In this document: positions 55,682 to 63,957 of the stretch, piece by piece
Position numbering within the stretch: position 1 is the first letter of the stretch
Layout: each line of letters opens with the position of its first letter
From: Clostridium sp. 'deep sea'
GTDB taxonomy: Bacteria; Bacillota; UBA994; PWPR01
Assembly: GCF_014931565.1 (NCBI RefSeq)
Contig: NZ_CP063353.1
Span: 1,488,001 to 1,552,000, forward strand
Direction: 5' to 3'
DNA length: 64,000 nt
Position numbers and translations under genes: made by a program
Notes under the pieces: model-generated
Told to the model about the DNA's origin: nothing
What the model saw: the letters and a program-made list of their open reading frames with translations, nothing else
The model's database searches: none

Positions 55682-55832
55682 ATTTGCTTAAGCTATATAT
55701 AATAGTTGAGGAATGGTTAAAATCTAATTAGCTAAGTCGAAAAAAATATGTAGTAAAAAGTAGATAATTAACAAAATTAAATATATTTATTAATATAATT
55801 AATGTAACCATTAAATATCACAAACTAATGCC

Positions 55833-55862
55833 TTGACATAGTGGATAAATATATGATATATT
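55833..55862 (+). promoter_or_regulatory. Sigma-A type promoter of the 55-aa gene
   Basis: TTGACA at 55833-55838, an 18-base spacer and TATATT at 55857-55862. Transcription would start near 55869, about 29 bases before the ATG. Confidence 0.7.
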
Positions 55863-55897
55863 ATGGTTGGTTTAACGTTTATAGGGAGGTAAATAGA

Positions 55898-56065
55898 ATG
55901 CGAAACTTTTTATCTATGCTAATTTATAACATTGGCAAAAAAAATAAAGAAAATAAAAATAGCATTTGCGATTCGCAAATGACATGCACTATAGATAAAG
56001 ACTCAGATTATAATAATGGTAAGTTTAATCAATTTATTAATGTAGAATGTTTTTGGATAGTGTAA
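55898..56065 (+). CDS. Orphan 55-aa peptide gene with its own promoter and terminator
   Basis: ATG at 55898 has AGGGAGG eight bases upstream and a consensus promoter before that. The peptide has a short hydrophobic start (MRNFLSMLIYNIG), a Lys/Asn-rich middle, an acidic DKDSDYNN stretch, three Cys (24, 30, 51) and a hydrophobic CFWIV end. An in-frame ATG further up lacks a site. No transporter or modifying enzyme gene is adjacent. I do not recognise it; a secreted or modified peptide, a small regulator, or an unknown structural protein are all possible. Confidence 0.6.
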   Translation: MRNFLSMLIYNIGKKNKENKNSICDSQMTCTIDKDSDYNNGKFNQFINVECFWIV

Positions 56066-56070
56066 CAAGA

Positions 56071-56090
56071 GGGGTTGTTTTTTCAACCCC
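56071..56090 (+). repeat. GGGGTTG/CAACCCC hairpin after the 55-aa gene
   Basis: A 7-bp stem with a TTTTTT loop, right behind the stop codon. No T-tract follows, so it may protect the mRNA end more than stop transcription. Confidence 0.6.
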
Positions 56091-56156
56091 CTAATAAACT
56101 AGATATTCATTTATAATGTATCTTAATATCTTTACATATTACTAGCATAAATTATC

Positions 56157-56196
56157 AGAATCTGTAGCTCAAAAAAGCTACAGATTCTTTTTTTTT
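56157..56196 (+). terminator. Strong terminator of the 55-aa gene transcript
   Basis: AGAATCTGTAGCT/AGCTACAGATTCT with a 6-base loop, followed by eight or more T. With the promoter at 55833 it defines a transcript of about 330 bases. Confidence 0.9.
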
Positions 56197-56588
56197 GTCC
56201 TACCATACAACCCTTTTATAATACCTATTCTAAAACTTCGTAAATCATTTATCTTAATCTTTACTGAACAAACTCTTAATTTTAGCTTAATTATTATAGT
56301 AATATTTGTAATAAATTATATATATACGGGCAACCCCCTTATTTTTAGGGCTAGGAATATTGCTAATTTTGGATATATTACTTACATAATTCGGAAATTA
56401 TGTTAAATAGCTGGTTTCTCAGTAAAACATCTACCTATAGAACAATATATTTTACATTGTGTTAACTATGAGAATCATCATATAATAAATTTAGCTTTAT
56501 CCGGAACTTACATTGTTTTTATATTAAACATGTAATTGTTATTAATTTTAAAGAGATATTAGATTCACTGATTAAGAAGGGAGTTTTT
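56197..56588. other. Intergenic region before the NlpC/P60 gene
   Basis: AT-rich, about 390 bp. It has small palindromes such as ATAATTCGGAAATTAT near 56388. No riboswitch class could be recognised, although c-di-AMP leaders are often found before such genes. Confidence 0.4.
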
Positions 56589-57542
56589 ATGATTAAGTTC
56601 TGGAAAAAATCATTTTATGTTGTTTTATTACTATCTGTATGTTTTCTAACTGCTATGCCTTTAAAAGCTGAAGCGGCTTCTTTAGTTACCACATCACAAG
56701 GTGAAGCAATTGCGAAAACAGCTTTGAGTTATGCTGGAAACGTAGAGTATAAGTACGGTGGATACTCAAGCGCAAGTCAAGGCCTAGATAATAAGGGTTT
56801 TGTAAAGTATGTATTAGCTAAACATGGCATTAATGTATCTTATTCAATGAGTAGTTTAGCTGCTGCTGGTTCAAAAGTTACCTCCTTAAAAGCTGGCGAT
56901 GTAGTATTCTTTAGCAATCGCTCAGGTAGCAGCTTAAGTGCTGTTGGTATTTATGTTGGTAACGGATACTTTGTAGGATCATCATCTTATTTTGGTGGAG
57001 TTGTGAAAAAGAAGCTAAGCGCTTACGCTAGTGTTTACTATGGTGCTAGAAGAATGTCTACCACCGGAGAATCTTCTAATAACATAACAACACCTACTAC
57101 ACCAAGCCAAAGCAGTAAATATGGTTCATCAATCGTGGATAAAGCAAAAAGATATTTAGGTGTTCCATATGTGTTTGGATCTAGTGCAACTAGCTCAAGT
57201 AGTTTCGATTGTTCAAGCTTTGTTCAAAGAAGTGTATATGATGCTGGCTTAGGTAAATTACCTAGAACAGCTCGTTCACAAGCTTCTTATTTAGCATCAT
57301 CAAGCAATGCTAAAACAATAACAAGCAAATCACAATTACAACCTGGAGATTTAATTTACTTTAAAAATATGGGTAGCCATGTAGCTGCTGGTACAGTATC
57401 ACATGTAGCTATTTATATTGGCAACAACAAAATTATTCAGGCTATGCCTAACAAAGGTGTAATTATTTCTTACATGACAAGCTACTACACTGATTCAAGC
57501 AAATTTGCAGGAGCTTATCGTTTGGTAAAACCTATTAAATAG
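56589..57542 (+). CDS. Secreted NlpC/P60 endopeptidase with one degenerate and one intact domain
   Basis: A 317-aa exported protein with a signal peptide ending near AEA-ASL (29-30). Residues 36-156 form an NlpC/P60-like domain that lacks the catalytic Cys (GLDNKGFV with Asn68 in place of Cys) and His (LSAVGIYVGN with Ala118 in place of His). A Ser/Thr linker (157-178) follows. Residues 178-314 form a second domain with Cys208 in FDCSSFV and His272 in VSHVAIYIGN, so this one should cut peptide bonds in wall stem peptides. GAAGGGAG lies upstream. The first domain may bind wall substrate or guide the second. Confidence 0.88.
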   Translation: MIKFWKKSFYVVLLLSVCFLTAMPLKAEAASLVTTSQGEAIAKTALSYAGNVEYKYGGYSSASQGLDNKGFVKYVLAKHGINVSYSMSSLAAAGSKVTSLKAGDVVFFSNRSGSSLSAVGIYVGNGYFVGSSSYFGGVVKKKLSAYASVYYGARRMSTTGESSNNITTPTTPSQSSKYGSSIVDKAKRYLGVPYVFGSSATSSSSFDCSSFVQRSVYDAGLGKLPRTARSQASYLASSSNAKTITSKSQLQPGDLIYFKNMGSHVAAGTVSHVAIYIGNNKIIQAMPNKGVIISYMTSYYTDSSKFAGAYRLVKPIK

Positions 57543-57579
57543 CAGTTTTTTATAAAGAGACTGATGAGAAAGTCAGCAT

Positions 57580-57616
57580 AAGGAAACGATTTGCTAAGGC
57601 AAATCGTTTCCTTAAA
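57580..57616. repeat. Long stem after the NlpC/P60 gene
   Basis: AAGGAAACGATTTGC/GCAAATCGTTTCCTT, a 15-bp perfect stem with a 4-base loop. The T-tract after it is weak. Confidence 0.75.
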
Positions 57617-57630
57617 ACTTTTAAATAACT

Positions 57631-57664
57631 AAAAAACGAGGGTCATATGACTCTCGTTTTTTAG
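57631..57664. terminator. Bidirectional terminator between NlpC/P60 and GNAT genes
   Basis: AAAAAACGAGGGTC pairs with GACTCTCGTTTTTT (one G-U), loop ATAT. Confidence 0.85.
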
Positions 57665-57671
57665 TTTTAAC

Positions 57672-58109
57672 TTAAGAAAGTGCTTTCATTCTCATAATAA
57701 CCTTGCCTTTACGTATAAAGGCATCTGTGGCAACCATATTACAGCTGAAACAGGTTTTTAAGCTAGGTAGGTTATCTGAGGCTACCTCACAATAAAAACC
57801 CTCACATTCCTTAATTGCTTTTTTTAATAATGCTTTTGCAATACCATGTTGACGGTAGTCTTTATGCACAACAGTAATAGCAAAACTACGACCTTGATCA
57901 CCACAGGCCAACATGCCAACCACTTTATTATTATGCAAAGCAATTAATATGGTGTTTTGTTTATTAAGAATACTCTCTTTGGTGATTAAAGAGAACTGTT
58001 TAAAACCTTTAGCGGTTATATGACCATCTTTATAGCCTCTTATAAGCCTTGTTGCGAGGGCTTTATAATGAACATAATTACTGCCATTAACAATTATAAT
58101 ATTTATCAA
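57672..58109 (-). CDS. GNAT family acetyltransferase, last gene of the YheC/YheD run
   Basis: A 145-aa single-domain GNAT protein with ILIALHNNKVVGML, the acetyl-CoA region AITVVHKDYRQHGIAKALL and a Cys-rich ETSxNLPSLKTCF-like end (SDNLPSLKTCFSC). The start is TTG, eight bases after GAGGTG, and that site lies within the end of the upstream ATP-grasp gene. It is thus coupled to the YheC/YheD genes. The acceptor is unknown. Confidence 0.83.
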   Translation of the reverse strand: MINIIIVNGSNYVHYKALATRLIRGYKDGHITAKGFKQFSLITKESILNKQNTILIALHNNKVVGMLACGDQGRSFAITVVHKDYRQHGIAKALLKKAIKECEGFYCEVASDNLPSLKTCFSCNMVATDAFIRKGKVIMRMKALS

Positions 58110-58116
58110 TTACCCC

Positions 58117-59439
58117 TCACCTCTTATTTGTTAAATATTTGCTATACTCAAATAAGGTTTGCATAGATTTATTTTGGGTGTCTTCTTCATCAAATTCCAT
58201 TGGCTTTGAATTTGCCTCAAACAGCCACAGCCTTCCGCTTTTATCTATACCGATATCCATAGACATTATTCCAAAGCTGTAACCATAATACTGTTCAATT
58301 AAAGCTGGTACATCGGTTGTAATTTTAGTAATACTTCGATTTATCATTTCATCTTGTTGCATAAATGTTTGATTTAAGACTTTGCTTATAGGGGCTATCC
58401 GTCCACCGTTAGGTACATGGGTAGTTATTCTGCCTTCACCTGCAACTCTACAACCCATACCCATTAACTGCCACTCTCCAGAACTGTCTCGCTGAGATAA
58501 TGCCCTAACATCAAATATATTATTGTTATACTCTGCTAAGTCTACTCCTTGCTGTATTATCATAGCCCTCTTTTTACGTCTTTTAAGCATACTCCACATA
58601 TCATCATAGCTTTTAAAGACATGGGGTTTATTCTTTTTCTCGTCTCTACTTTGTACTATATATCCGTTTTTACTTCTGCTTATTTTTTGTATGCCATGAC
58701 CTGCAAAACTATGAACAGGCTTTAAATATATCATTCCGTAGTCTTTAATGGCTTCAGCTAAGGATTTTTTATCGCCTGCCCATTTTAGAGTTTTGGGTAT
58801 TAAATCAGCTAAATGGGTTTTAGAAAAGATTTTATGCAGCTCACTTTTATTTAAAAAATGCCTATTAAAAAAAGGTATATTTTGAGTAAGTATATAGCTT
58901 TTTGCCCATCTAACTTTTTTTTGTTGCTCATATAGACGTGATGGCACTCTATTGTAAACTACATCTGGCAATGGAGTGCTAACCTTATACCATTTTTTAT
59001 GTTTATATGTGAAGCCGGTGAAAACTTTTGAGATAGGATTAATTCCATTTGGGGTAACAACAAACATATAAACACCAAATTTTTGAGCATGACTAATTAG
59101 CTGAGCAAAAAACTTGGGTCTACCAGCAAATGGCTTTGATCCATTACCCGACTGTGAGGTTAATATAGCTATTACAGGACCAAGTCGATAACTATTATTA
59201 CCAGTACTCCACATATGCAGATGGGTAGATTTTGGAACCAAGGCCGAGACCGGAACTACCATAGTATTATAAGCTAAGTTTGGGTTTACAGAGAGTTTAA
59301 AACGCGCTGAATAAGAGCCAAAGCTCAATTTTAAGTTGTTTTTCAATTGATACTGATTAGAAATGTCACTAGAAACAATTATCAAATTTTGCGAGCCAGT
59401 GTTACTGGCTCTAACATTAATTATAGTTTGTTTATTCAT
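58117..59439 (-). CDS. YheC/YheD family ATP-grasp protein, paralog 3
   Basis: A 440-aa protein of the endospore coat-associated YheC/YheD family. The first 130 residues are a beta-rich N-domain with GPVIAILTSQS. The ATP-grasp part has PDVVYNRVPSR, PKTLKWAG, MIYLKPVHSFAGHGIQKI, IQQGVDLA and a late MSMDIGIDKSGRLWLFEANSKP carrying metal ligands. ATP-grasp enzymes join a carboxylate to an amine or thiol through an acyl phosphate; the substrate here is unknown. AGGAGT lies upstream. Confidence 0.87.
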   Translation of the reverse strand: MNKQTIINVRASNTGSQNLIIVSSDISNQYQLKNNLKLSFGSYSARFKLSVNPNLAYNTMVVPVSALVPKSTHLHMWSTGNNSYRLGPVIAILTSQSGNGSKPFAGRPKFFAQLISHAQKFGVYMFVVTPNGINPISKVFTGFTYKHKKWYKVSTPLPDVVYNRVPSRLYEQQKKVRWAKSYILTQNIPFFNRHFLNKSELHKIFSKTHLADLIPKTLKWAGDKKSLAEAIKDYGMIYLKPVHSFAGHGIQKISRSKNGYIVQSRDEKKNKPHVFKSYDDMWSMLKRRKKRAMIIQQGVDLAEYNNNIFDVRALSQRDSSGEWQLMGMGCRVAGEGRITTHVPNGGRIAPISKVLNQTFMQQDEMINRSITKITTDVPALIEQYYGYSFGIMSMDIGIDKSGRLWLFEANSKPMEFDEEDTQNKSMQTLFEYSKYLTNKR

Positions 59440-59448
59440 TATTTACTC

Positions 59449-60819
59449 CTATACATCGCCAAATCCAGATAAATGTTGCATGTAATCAACAAGCATCTTA
59501 TATGAAGCATATCTTTCTTTTGCTGCCCATTCTGGAGCGAATACAATTCTACCTGGCTTTGTATTAACCTCAAATAACCATAGATGTCCTAATTTATCTA
59601 TAGCTATGTCCATTCCCAATTCTCCTAACATCCAACCCGACGCTCGTTCTGATGCTTTAGCTACTTTTATTGCAAAGGCATTTACTTCATTTAGCTTGGC
59701 TCCGCCATCTTTATATAACTTTTTTAAAAGCCAGTTTCCTGGCACAACTTTACCACCATTGCAAACATGAGTAGTTACTCCATTATTTCCTGCTAACTTT
59801 GCAGAAAGCCCTACTACTTGCCACTCACCTTTAATATTTTTTTGCACTGTTGCTCTTAAATCAAATGGTCTGTTTTCAAACTCTGCCAACTGTAAACCCT
59901 GTTGAACTATGCTTGTTTTCTTTTGGGTTGCTTTAAAAATAAAGCGCTCCAACTCACCCCTGTTATACACTGTACCTTTATTTAAACGCCCACTTTTTAA
60001 GTGATAAGAATACACAATATTTTTATCTGGTTTTTGAAACTTAATTACACCATGACCATGACTGCCTGAACATACTTTAATAAAAACTTCGGGATGTTTT
60101 CTCAGCATTTGATTAAGACTTTCTACCCCTCGATACTGAATTGTTTCAGGTAGATGTTGGGAGATACTGCCCTCTCGAGTAAGCACCTCGTGCATTTCCC
60201 ATTTATAAAAATAATCATCAGGGCTTACTAACACATTTGTAACTGTTTTAAATAATTGTTTTGTTCTTAAAACATCAGCCCTTACCTCTGCACCTCTATG
60301 TGGCACTCTGTTCCATACTGCATCGGGTAAAGGATACCACTTTCTGACCCATGATCCTTGACCCTGCGGTAAATATGTTAAACCATAAACGGCTCTCTTT
60401 TGCCAGTCTATGCAATTAGGCGTAAATAAAAAAAGTGTCATATTACGTTTTGCTGCTATCTCCATAAATCGTGAGAAAAAAACTCTACGTTTTTTACCTA
60501 TTTGAAATTGAAAGTGACTCCCCTTGTAAGGGGGAGCTGTGGTCATTATCCCAACTATAGGGCCTAATACTACCCTACCCTGACTAGCCAGAATATGAAG
60601 GTCTATAGCTTGAGGTAAATACAATTTTTCTGTAATATTTTTAGATACAATAACAGTATTATTTGGCGATACTTTTACATTTGCTTGAATCTTTTTTTGT
60701 CCATATTTAACTTTCACTTTACTAAAGGATTCATCTTTTACTTGGTTATATAGTTGTTTAGGAAGCAAAATTAGTGGTTTATCTGTTCCTAATCGACATT
60801 CTACTTTATAAACCCCCAC
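59449..60819 (-). CDS. YheC/YheD family ATP-grasp protein, paralog 2
   Basis: A 456-aa paralog with the same N-domain (GPIVGIMTTAP) and ATP-grasp motifs: DAVWNRVPHRG, FIKVCSGSHGHGVIKF, VQQGLQLAEF and GELGMDIAIDKLG. The GTG at 60819 is preferred because AGGAGG lies seven bases upstream; an ATG ten codons earlier overlaps the previous gene more deeply. The overlap with the upstream paralog is then 14 bases. The stop is ten bases before the next paralog. Confidence 0.87.
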   Translation of the reverse strand: MGVYKVECRLGTDKPLILLPKQLYNQVKDESFSKVKVKYGQKKIQANVKVSPNNTVIVSKNITEKLYLPQAIDLHILASQGRVVLGPIVGIMTTAPPYKGSHFQFQIGKKRRVFFSRFMEIAAKRNMTLFLFTPNCIDWQKRAVYGLTYLPQGQGSWVRKWYPLPDAVWNRVPHRGAEVRADVLRTKQLFKTVTNVLVSPDDYFYKWEMHEVLTREGSISQHLPETIQYRGVESLNQMLRKHPEVFIKVCSGSHGHGVIKFQKPDKNIVYSYHLKSGRLNKGTVYNRGELERFIFKATQKKTSIVQQGLQLAEFENRPFDLRATVQKNIKGEWQVVGLSAKLAGNNGVTTHVCNGGKVVPGNWLLKKLYKDGGAKLNEVNAFAIKVAKASERASGWMLGELGMDIAIDKLGHLWLFEVNTKPGRIVFAPEWAAKERYASYKMLVDYMQHLSGFGDV

Positions 60820-61966
60820 TAAATCCCCTCCTATCATAAATTTTTTCATACCTAGAGTACTTTTTAGCTAATAAATACTGCCCATAATGCAAAGGATTAA
60901 CTATAGAGTTATGCCTTGCCTCGTAGTCGCCTGTGTGCAAAAAGACTTTTCTGCCGGGTTTAGAGTTGACCTCAATTAGCCAAACTCTTTTTTTAGTATC
61001 AAGGCCAACATCTAAACCAAACTCGGCAAACTTATTGCTCTCTCTATCTAACTCCCTAGCAACCTTAATTGCTAAATCCTCAATTTCTGCTATTATGAAC
61101 TGCGCGTTAAAATCTGTTTCGCCAATTTCTCTTAAAACTCTAATAAGCTTTTTGGCTGTTCCTCCGCCATGTAAATTAGAGGTAACACCCTCGGTTGGAC
61201 CTACCCTTACAGCATGGCCAGTAATAACCCACTTGCCATTAACCCCTTTTTGCACAACAACTCTTACATCACATGGGGCATTGTGATACACACGTAGTGA
61301 TAGACCTTGTTGAATTAAAAACTTTCTCTCACCCATAAAGGCACGTAGAATTAGTATTAGCTCATCTAAACTTCCAGCAACACCAGCAACACTTCTACCA
61401 CCCCGTGTTCTGCCTTTATATCTTACAACCCTACTGGGGGAAATCTGTAGCCTCATTACTCCCTTGCCTTGAGTTCCCATATTGGGCTTAATAAACACAG
61501 TTTCATATTTTTGAAGCATTTTAAGCAGGGCATCTATATCTGAAAAAATTATTGTCTCAGGTATATACGGACGAATCTCTTTCTTTAAGGCTAATGTTTT
61601 GTAAACATCCCATTTACCATGCAAAGAACTATTCATCCAAATTACTTCACCACTATCTCTTAGACTTTTGGCGTATCTCCAAAGAGCAGCATTTACATCA
61701 CCCTTACCAGGAAATAAACGGTCATAAACTACATCTGGAAAAGGATAAAAATTTCTCTGCCATGTTTTAATACTATTATTTGGGGTCCACCCTATTACCC
61801 TTTGATGAGCCCAATTTATTTCTAAAGGAGAAAACACAAAAACTTTTACTCCTAGTACTTTACCTTCGTTAATTAAATTCGCAAAAAAGCCTGCTTCTGC
61901 AAACGGCAATTTGGCACTTTTTCTCCTGTGTGCCATAACCCCTATTAAAGGAATACGCTCAGGCAC
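60806..61966 (-). CDS. YheC/YheD family ATP-grasp protein, paralog 1 (short form)
   Basis: A 387-aa form that lacks the 60-80 residue beta domain of its neighbours and begins with PERIPLIGVMAHRRK. ATP-grasp motifs: DVVYDRLFPG, VFIKPNMGTQGKGVMRL, IQQGLSLRVY and FGLDVGLDTKKRVWLIEVNSKPG (in parts: FGLDVGLD, VWLIEVNSKPG). GTG at 61966 is chosen with AGAGGG eight bases upstream; a GTG at 61975 sits inside that site. It is upstream of and translationally coupled to paralog 2. Confidence 0.85.
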   Translation of the reverse strand: MPERIPLIGVMAHRRKSAKLPFAEAGFFANLINEGKVLGVKVFVFSPLEINWAHQRVIGWTPNNSIKTWQRNFYPFPDVVYDRLFPGKGDVNAALWRYAKSLRDSGEVIWMNSSLHGKWDVYKTLALKKEIRPYIPETIIFSDIDALLKMLQKYETVFIKPNMGTQGKGVMRLQISPSRVVRYKGRTRGGRSVAGVAGSLDELILILRAFMGERKFLIQQGLSLRVYHNAPCDVRVVVQKGVNGKWVITGHAVRVGPTEGVTSNLHGGGTAKKLIRVLREIGETDFNAQFIIAEIEDLAIKVARELDRESNKFAEFGLDVGLDTKKRVWLIEVNSKPGRKVFLHTGDYEARHNSIVNPLHYGQYLLAKKYSRYEKIYDRRGFSGGL

Positions 61967-61987
61967 ATAATGCACCCTCTTTCATAA

Positions 61988-62521
61988 TTAAAGTTTATTG
62001 CACATGTGTTTTGGAATATTTACTCTCCAATATCTTCTTAAATCCACCGACTCTTTCCACACCTGATTATTTAAAATCATAGACTCAATTTTTCTAATAT
62101 ATTTATAATTTTCACTAAAGGCTGGGCACTCTCTTAAGTCGTCCCATAATACCTTTACTATTGGTCTAAAATAATTCTTGTCACATCTATAATATGCATT
62201 TCTTGCCACAGTTGAGTCTAAAAAATTTTTTGTTAATATAGGATAACTGATTGCAATAATATAACCTAGCGTAATAACACCAAGGGCAATATCTTCACTT
62301 ATTAACCAGCTGGCTGGTGTTCGATATTCAAAACCACCATGGCTCTTAACTCTAAAATCTCCTAACCTGCCATACTTTTTGCGCCTATTCATTGCAGGTA
62401 TAGGTTTTTCAACCATTAACAATGGCAGAGATAAATAGTTATCGAATGCCCGTAACATTCTACTATTGGGTAAAATACTATAATGAATATGACCACCAAT
62501 AGGAAACCCCATTGGTGTATT
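61988..62521 (-). pseudogene. COOH-NH2 ligase type 2 (phiEco32-like amidoligase), N-terminal part lost
   Basis: The frame encodes about 174 residues matching the C-terminal half of this amidoligase family: GGHIHYS, NSRMLRAFDNYLSLPLL, YGRLGDFRVK, GFEYRTPASWL. Homology continues a few codons before the first ATG (SVYYNTP) but an in-frame TAA lies just upstream and no ribosome binding site is found. The N-terminal half is absent from the 240 bases before it. Family members form amide bonds and are often found beside YheC/YheD genes in spore formers. It is 13-22 bases from paralog 1, so it was once the first gene of that operon. Confidence 0.7.
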
Positions 62522-62628
62522 GTAATAAACTGAGATAATGAGTTATTCTCTCTTACTATTCTATGTATATGTGTTCATAAAAGGACTCAAATTTTACCTT
62601 GCACCCACAATAACAACTAACGCTATGT

Positions 62629-62656
62629 AGGGGATGTCCTTGTGTCATCCCGTGTT
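62629..62656 (-). repeat. Solo family I hairpin
   Basis: On the minus strand: ACGG, GGGATG-type arm, ACACAAGGA loop, CATCCC arm, CTAC. It fits the S-CACARAGG-S'-CTAC layout with yet another stem. Confidence 0.7.
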
Positions 62657-62756
62657 TATTTATAAGGAATCGTTAATAAACCACGTACCAATTTATTTAA
62701 TTCAGTTTATGCTTTATAATGAAATATATTGATATACATAAATTGGGAGGGTTAAT

Positions 62757-63737
62757 ATGAAACTACTTATTATTGGTGGTAAAAAGTTTTTAGGATACCA
62801 TGTAGCACAAGAGGCTGTAAAAAGAGGCCACCAAGTAACACTATTTAACAGAGGTAAAACTTACCCTGAGTTATTACCAGAGTTACCTACAATTATTGGA
62901 GACCGTAATACAGATATCGACCGTTTAGCAAATATGCAGTTTGATGCCGTTATAGATACCTGTGCTTATTTTCCTAAGCAGGTAGAACAGGCCGTAAAAG
63001 TGTTAGGTGATAACATAAAAAAATACCAGTTAGTATCAACTATTTCAGCCTGTGATAATACCGTAGTTGGCATAGATGAAGACGGTCCTATTTGTGGTTT
63101 AGATTTTGAATCAACTGAAATTACTGGCGAAACCTATGGACCATTAAAGGCTGCCTGTGAAAAACAGCTTACAGATATGTTAGGTGATAAAGGGCTATTA
63201 ATAAGACCAGGCTTTATAGTTGGTGACCGTGACCATACCGACCGATTTAGTTACTGGCCAGTAATGATGCATAACCATAATGAAATGATAGTTCCTGAAA
63301 CAAACGATTTAAAAATTCAATTTATTGATGTAAGAGATTTAGCTATATTTATGATAGATGCTCTTGAAAAAGACCTTAGTGGAATATACCATTTAACAGG
63401 CCCTGTAGAGCCACTTAATTTTTCTAACTTTATAGAAGCCTGTCATAAAACCATAAATGAGAATTGTAAGCTAATAAAGGTTAGTGATGAATGGCTTGAT
63501 AATAATAAAATAGTAAAGCATGCTGCTTTTCCACTCTGCATTGAACTAAAAGAATTTGCGGGACTCCATAAGGTAAATATTAATAAAGCTATAAATGCAG
63601 GACTAAAAACACGAGCAATTGAAGATACCCTTAAATCAACATTAGCTTGGTATCAAGAGTATAAAGGCGATGTAAGCAAATTAGCAGCAGGAATGAAACC
63701 TAGTGACATGAAAGAGCTTATTGAAAAACTTAATTAG
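62757..63737 (+). CDS. NAD-dependent epimerase/dehydratase (extended SDR)
   Basis: A 326-aa Rossmann-fold protein. The nucleotide loop is LIIGGKKFLGYH, the catalytic pair is Tyr127 and Lys131 in YGPLK, and STISACD precedes it. RPGFIVGDRD and FIDVRDLAIFM are typical of the extended group that acts on nucleotide sugars or related isoprenoid-like substrates. GGGAGG lies upstream. It stands alone. The substrate cannot be read from sequence. Confidence 0.85.
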   Translation: MKLLIIGGKKFLGYHVAQEAVKRGHQVTLFNRGKTYPELLPELPTIIGDRNTDIDRLANMQFDAVIDTCAYFPKQVEQAVKVLGDNIKKYQLVSTISACDNTVVGIDEDGPICGLDFESTEITGETYGPLKAACEKQLTDMLGDKGLLIRPGFIVGDRDHTDRFSYWPVMMHNHNEMIVPETNDLKIQFIDVRDLAIFMIDALEKDLSGIYHLTGPVEPLNFSNFIEACHKTINENCKLIKVSDEWLDNNKIVKHAAFPLCIELKEFAGLHKVNINKAINAGLKTRAIEDTLKSTLAWYQEYKGDVSKLAAGMKPSDMKELIEKLN

Positions 63738-63740
63738 TAA

Positions 63741-63773
63741 AAAAAGCTAGCTCGCAAGAGTTAGCTTTTTTGT
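63741..63773 (+). terminator. Terminator after the epimerase gene
   Basis: AAAAAAGCTAGCTC pairs with GAGTTAGCTTTTTT (one G-U) around GCAA. Confidence 0.85.
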
Positions 63774-63930
63774 GGTATACTTGCATTTTATTAACCTGTT
63801 TAAATTCTACTTTGGGGTCAGGCTCGAAACTAGTATTTTTGCTGTGGTTTGAGGTTGCTCCCTCGCTTACAACAATGTGTTTAATTTTCATTAAATATTT
63901 TTATAAGCTTAAGTTTTCGTCATACCATAC

Positions 63931-63957
63931 AACGGTACGCATACACTGCGTACCCTA
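63931..63957 (+). repeat. Solo family I-like hairpin
   Basis: ACGGTACGC, loop ATACACT, GCGTACC, then CTAC. The outer frame (ACGG before, CCCTAC after) matches family I but the loop has drifted. Confidence 0.6.

Noticed and set aside
56300-56588. c-di-AMP (ydaO-type) riboswitch before the NlpC/P60 gene
   Set aside because: The gene type is a common target, but the conserved core is absent from the AT-rich leader.
61988-62521. Prophage remnant because of the phiEco32-like ligase
   Set aside because: This ligase family is widespread in bacteria beside YheC/YheD genes, and no other phage gene is present.
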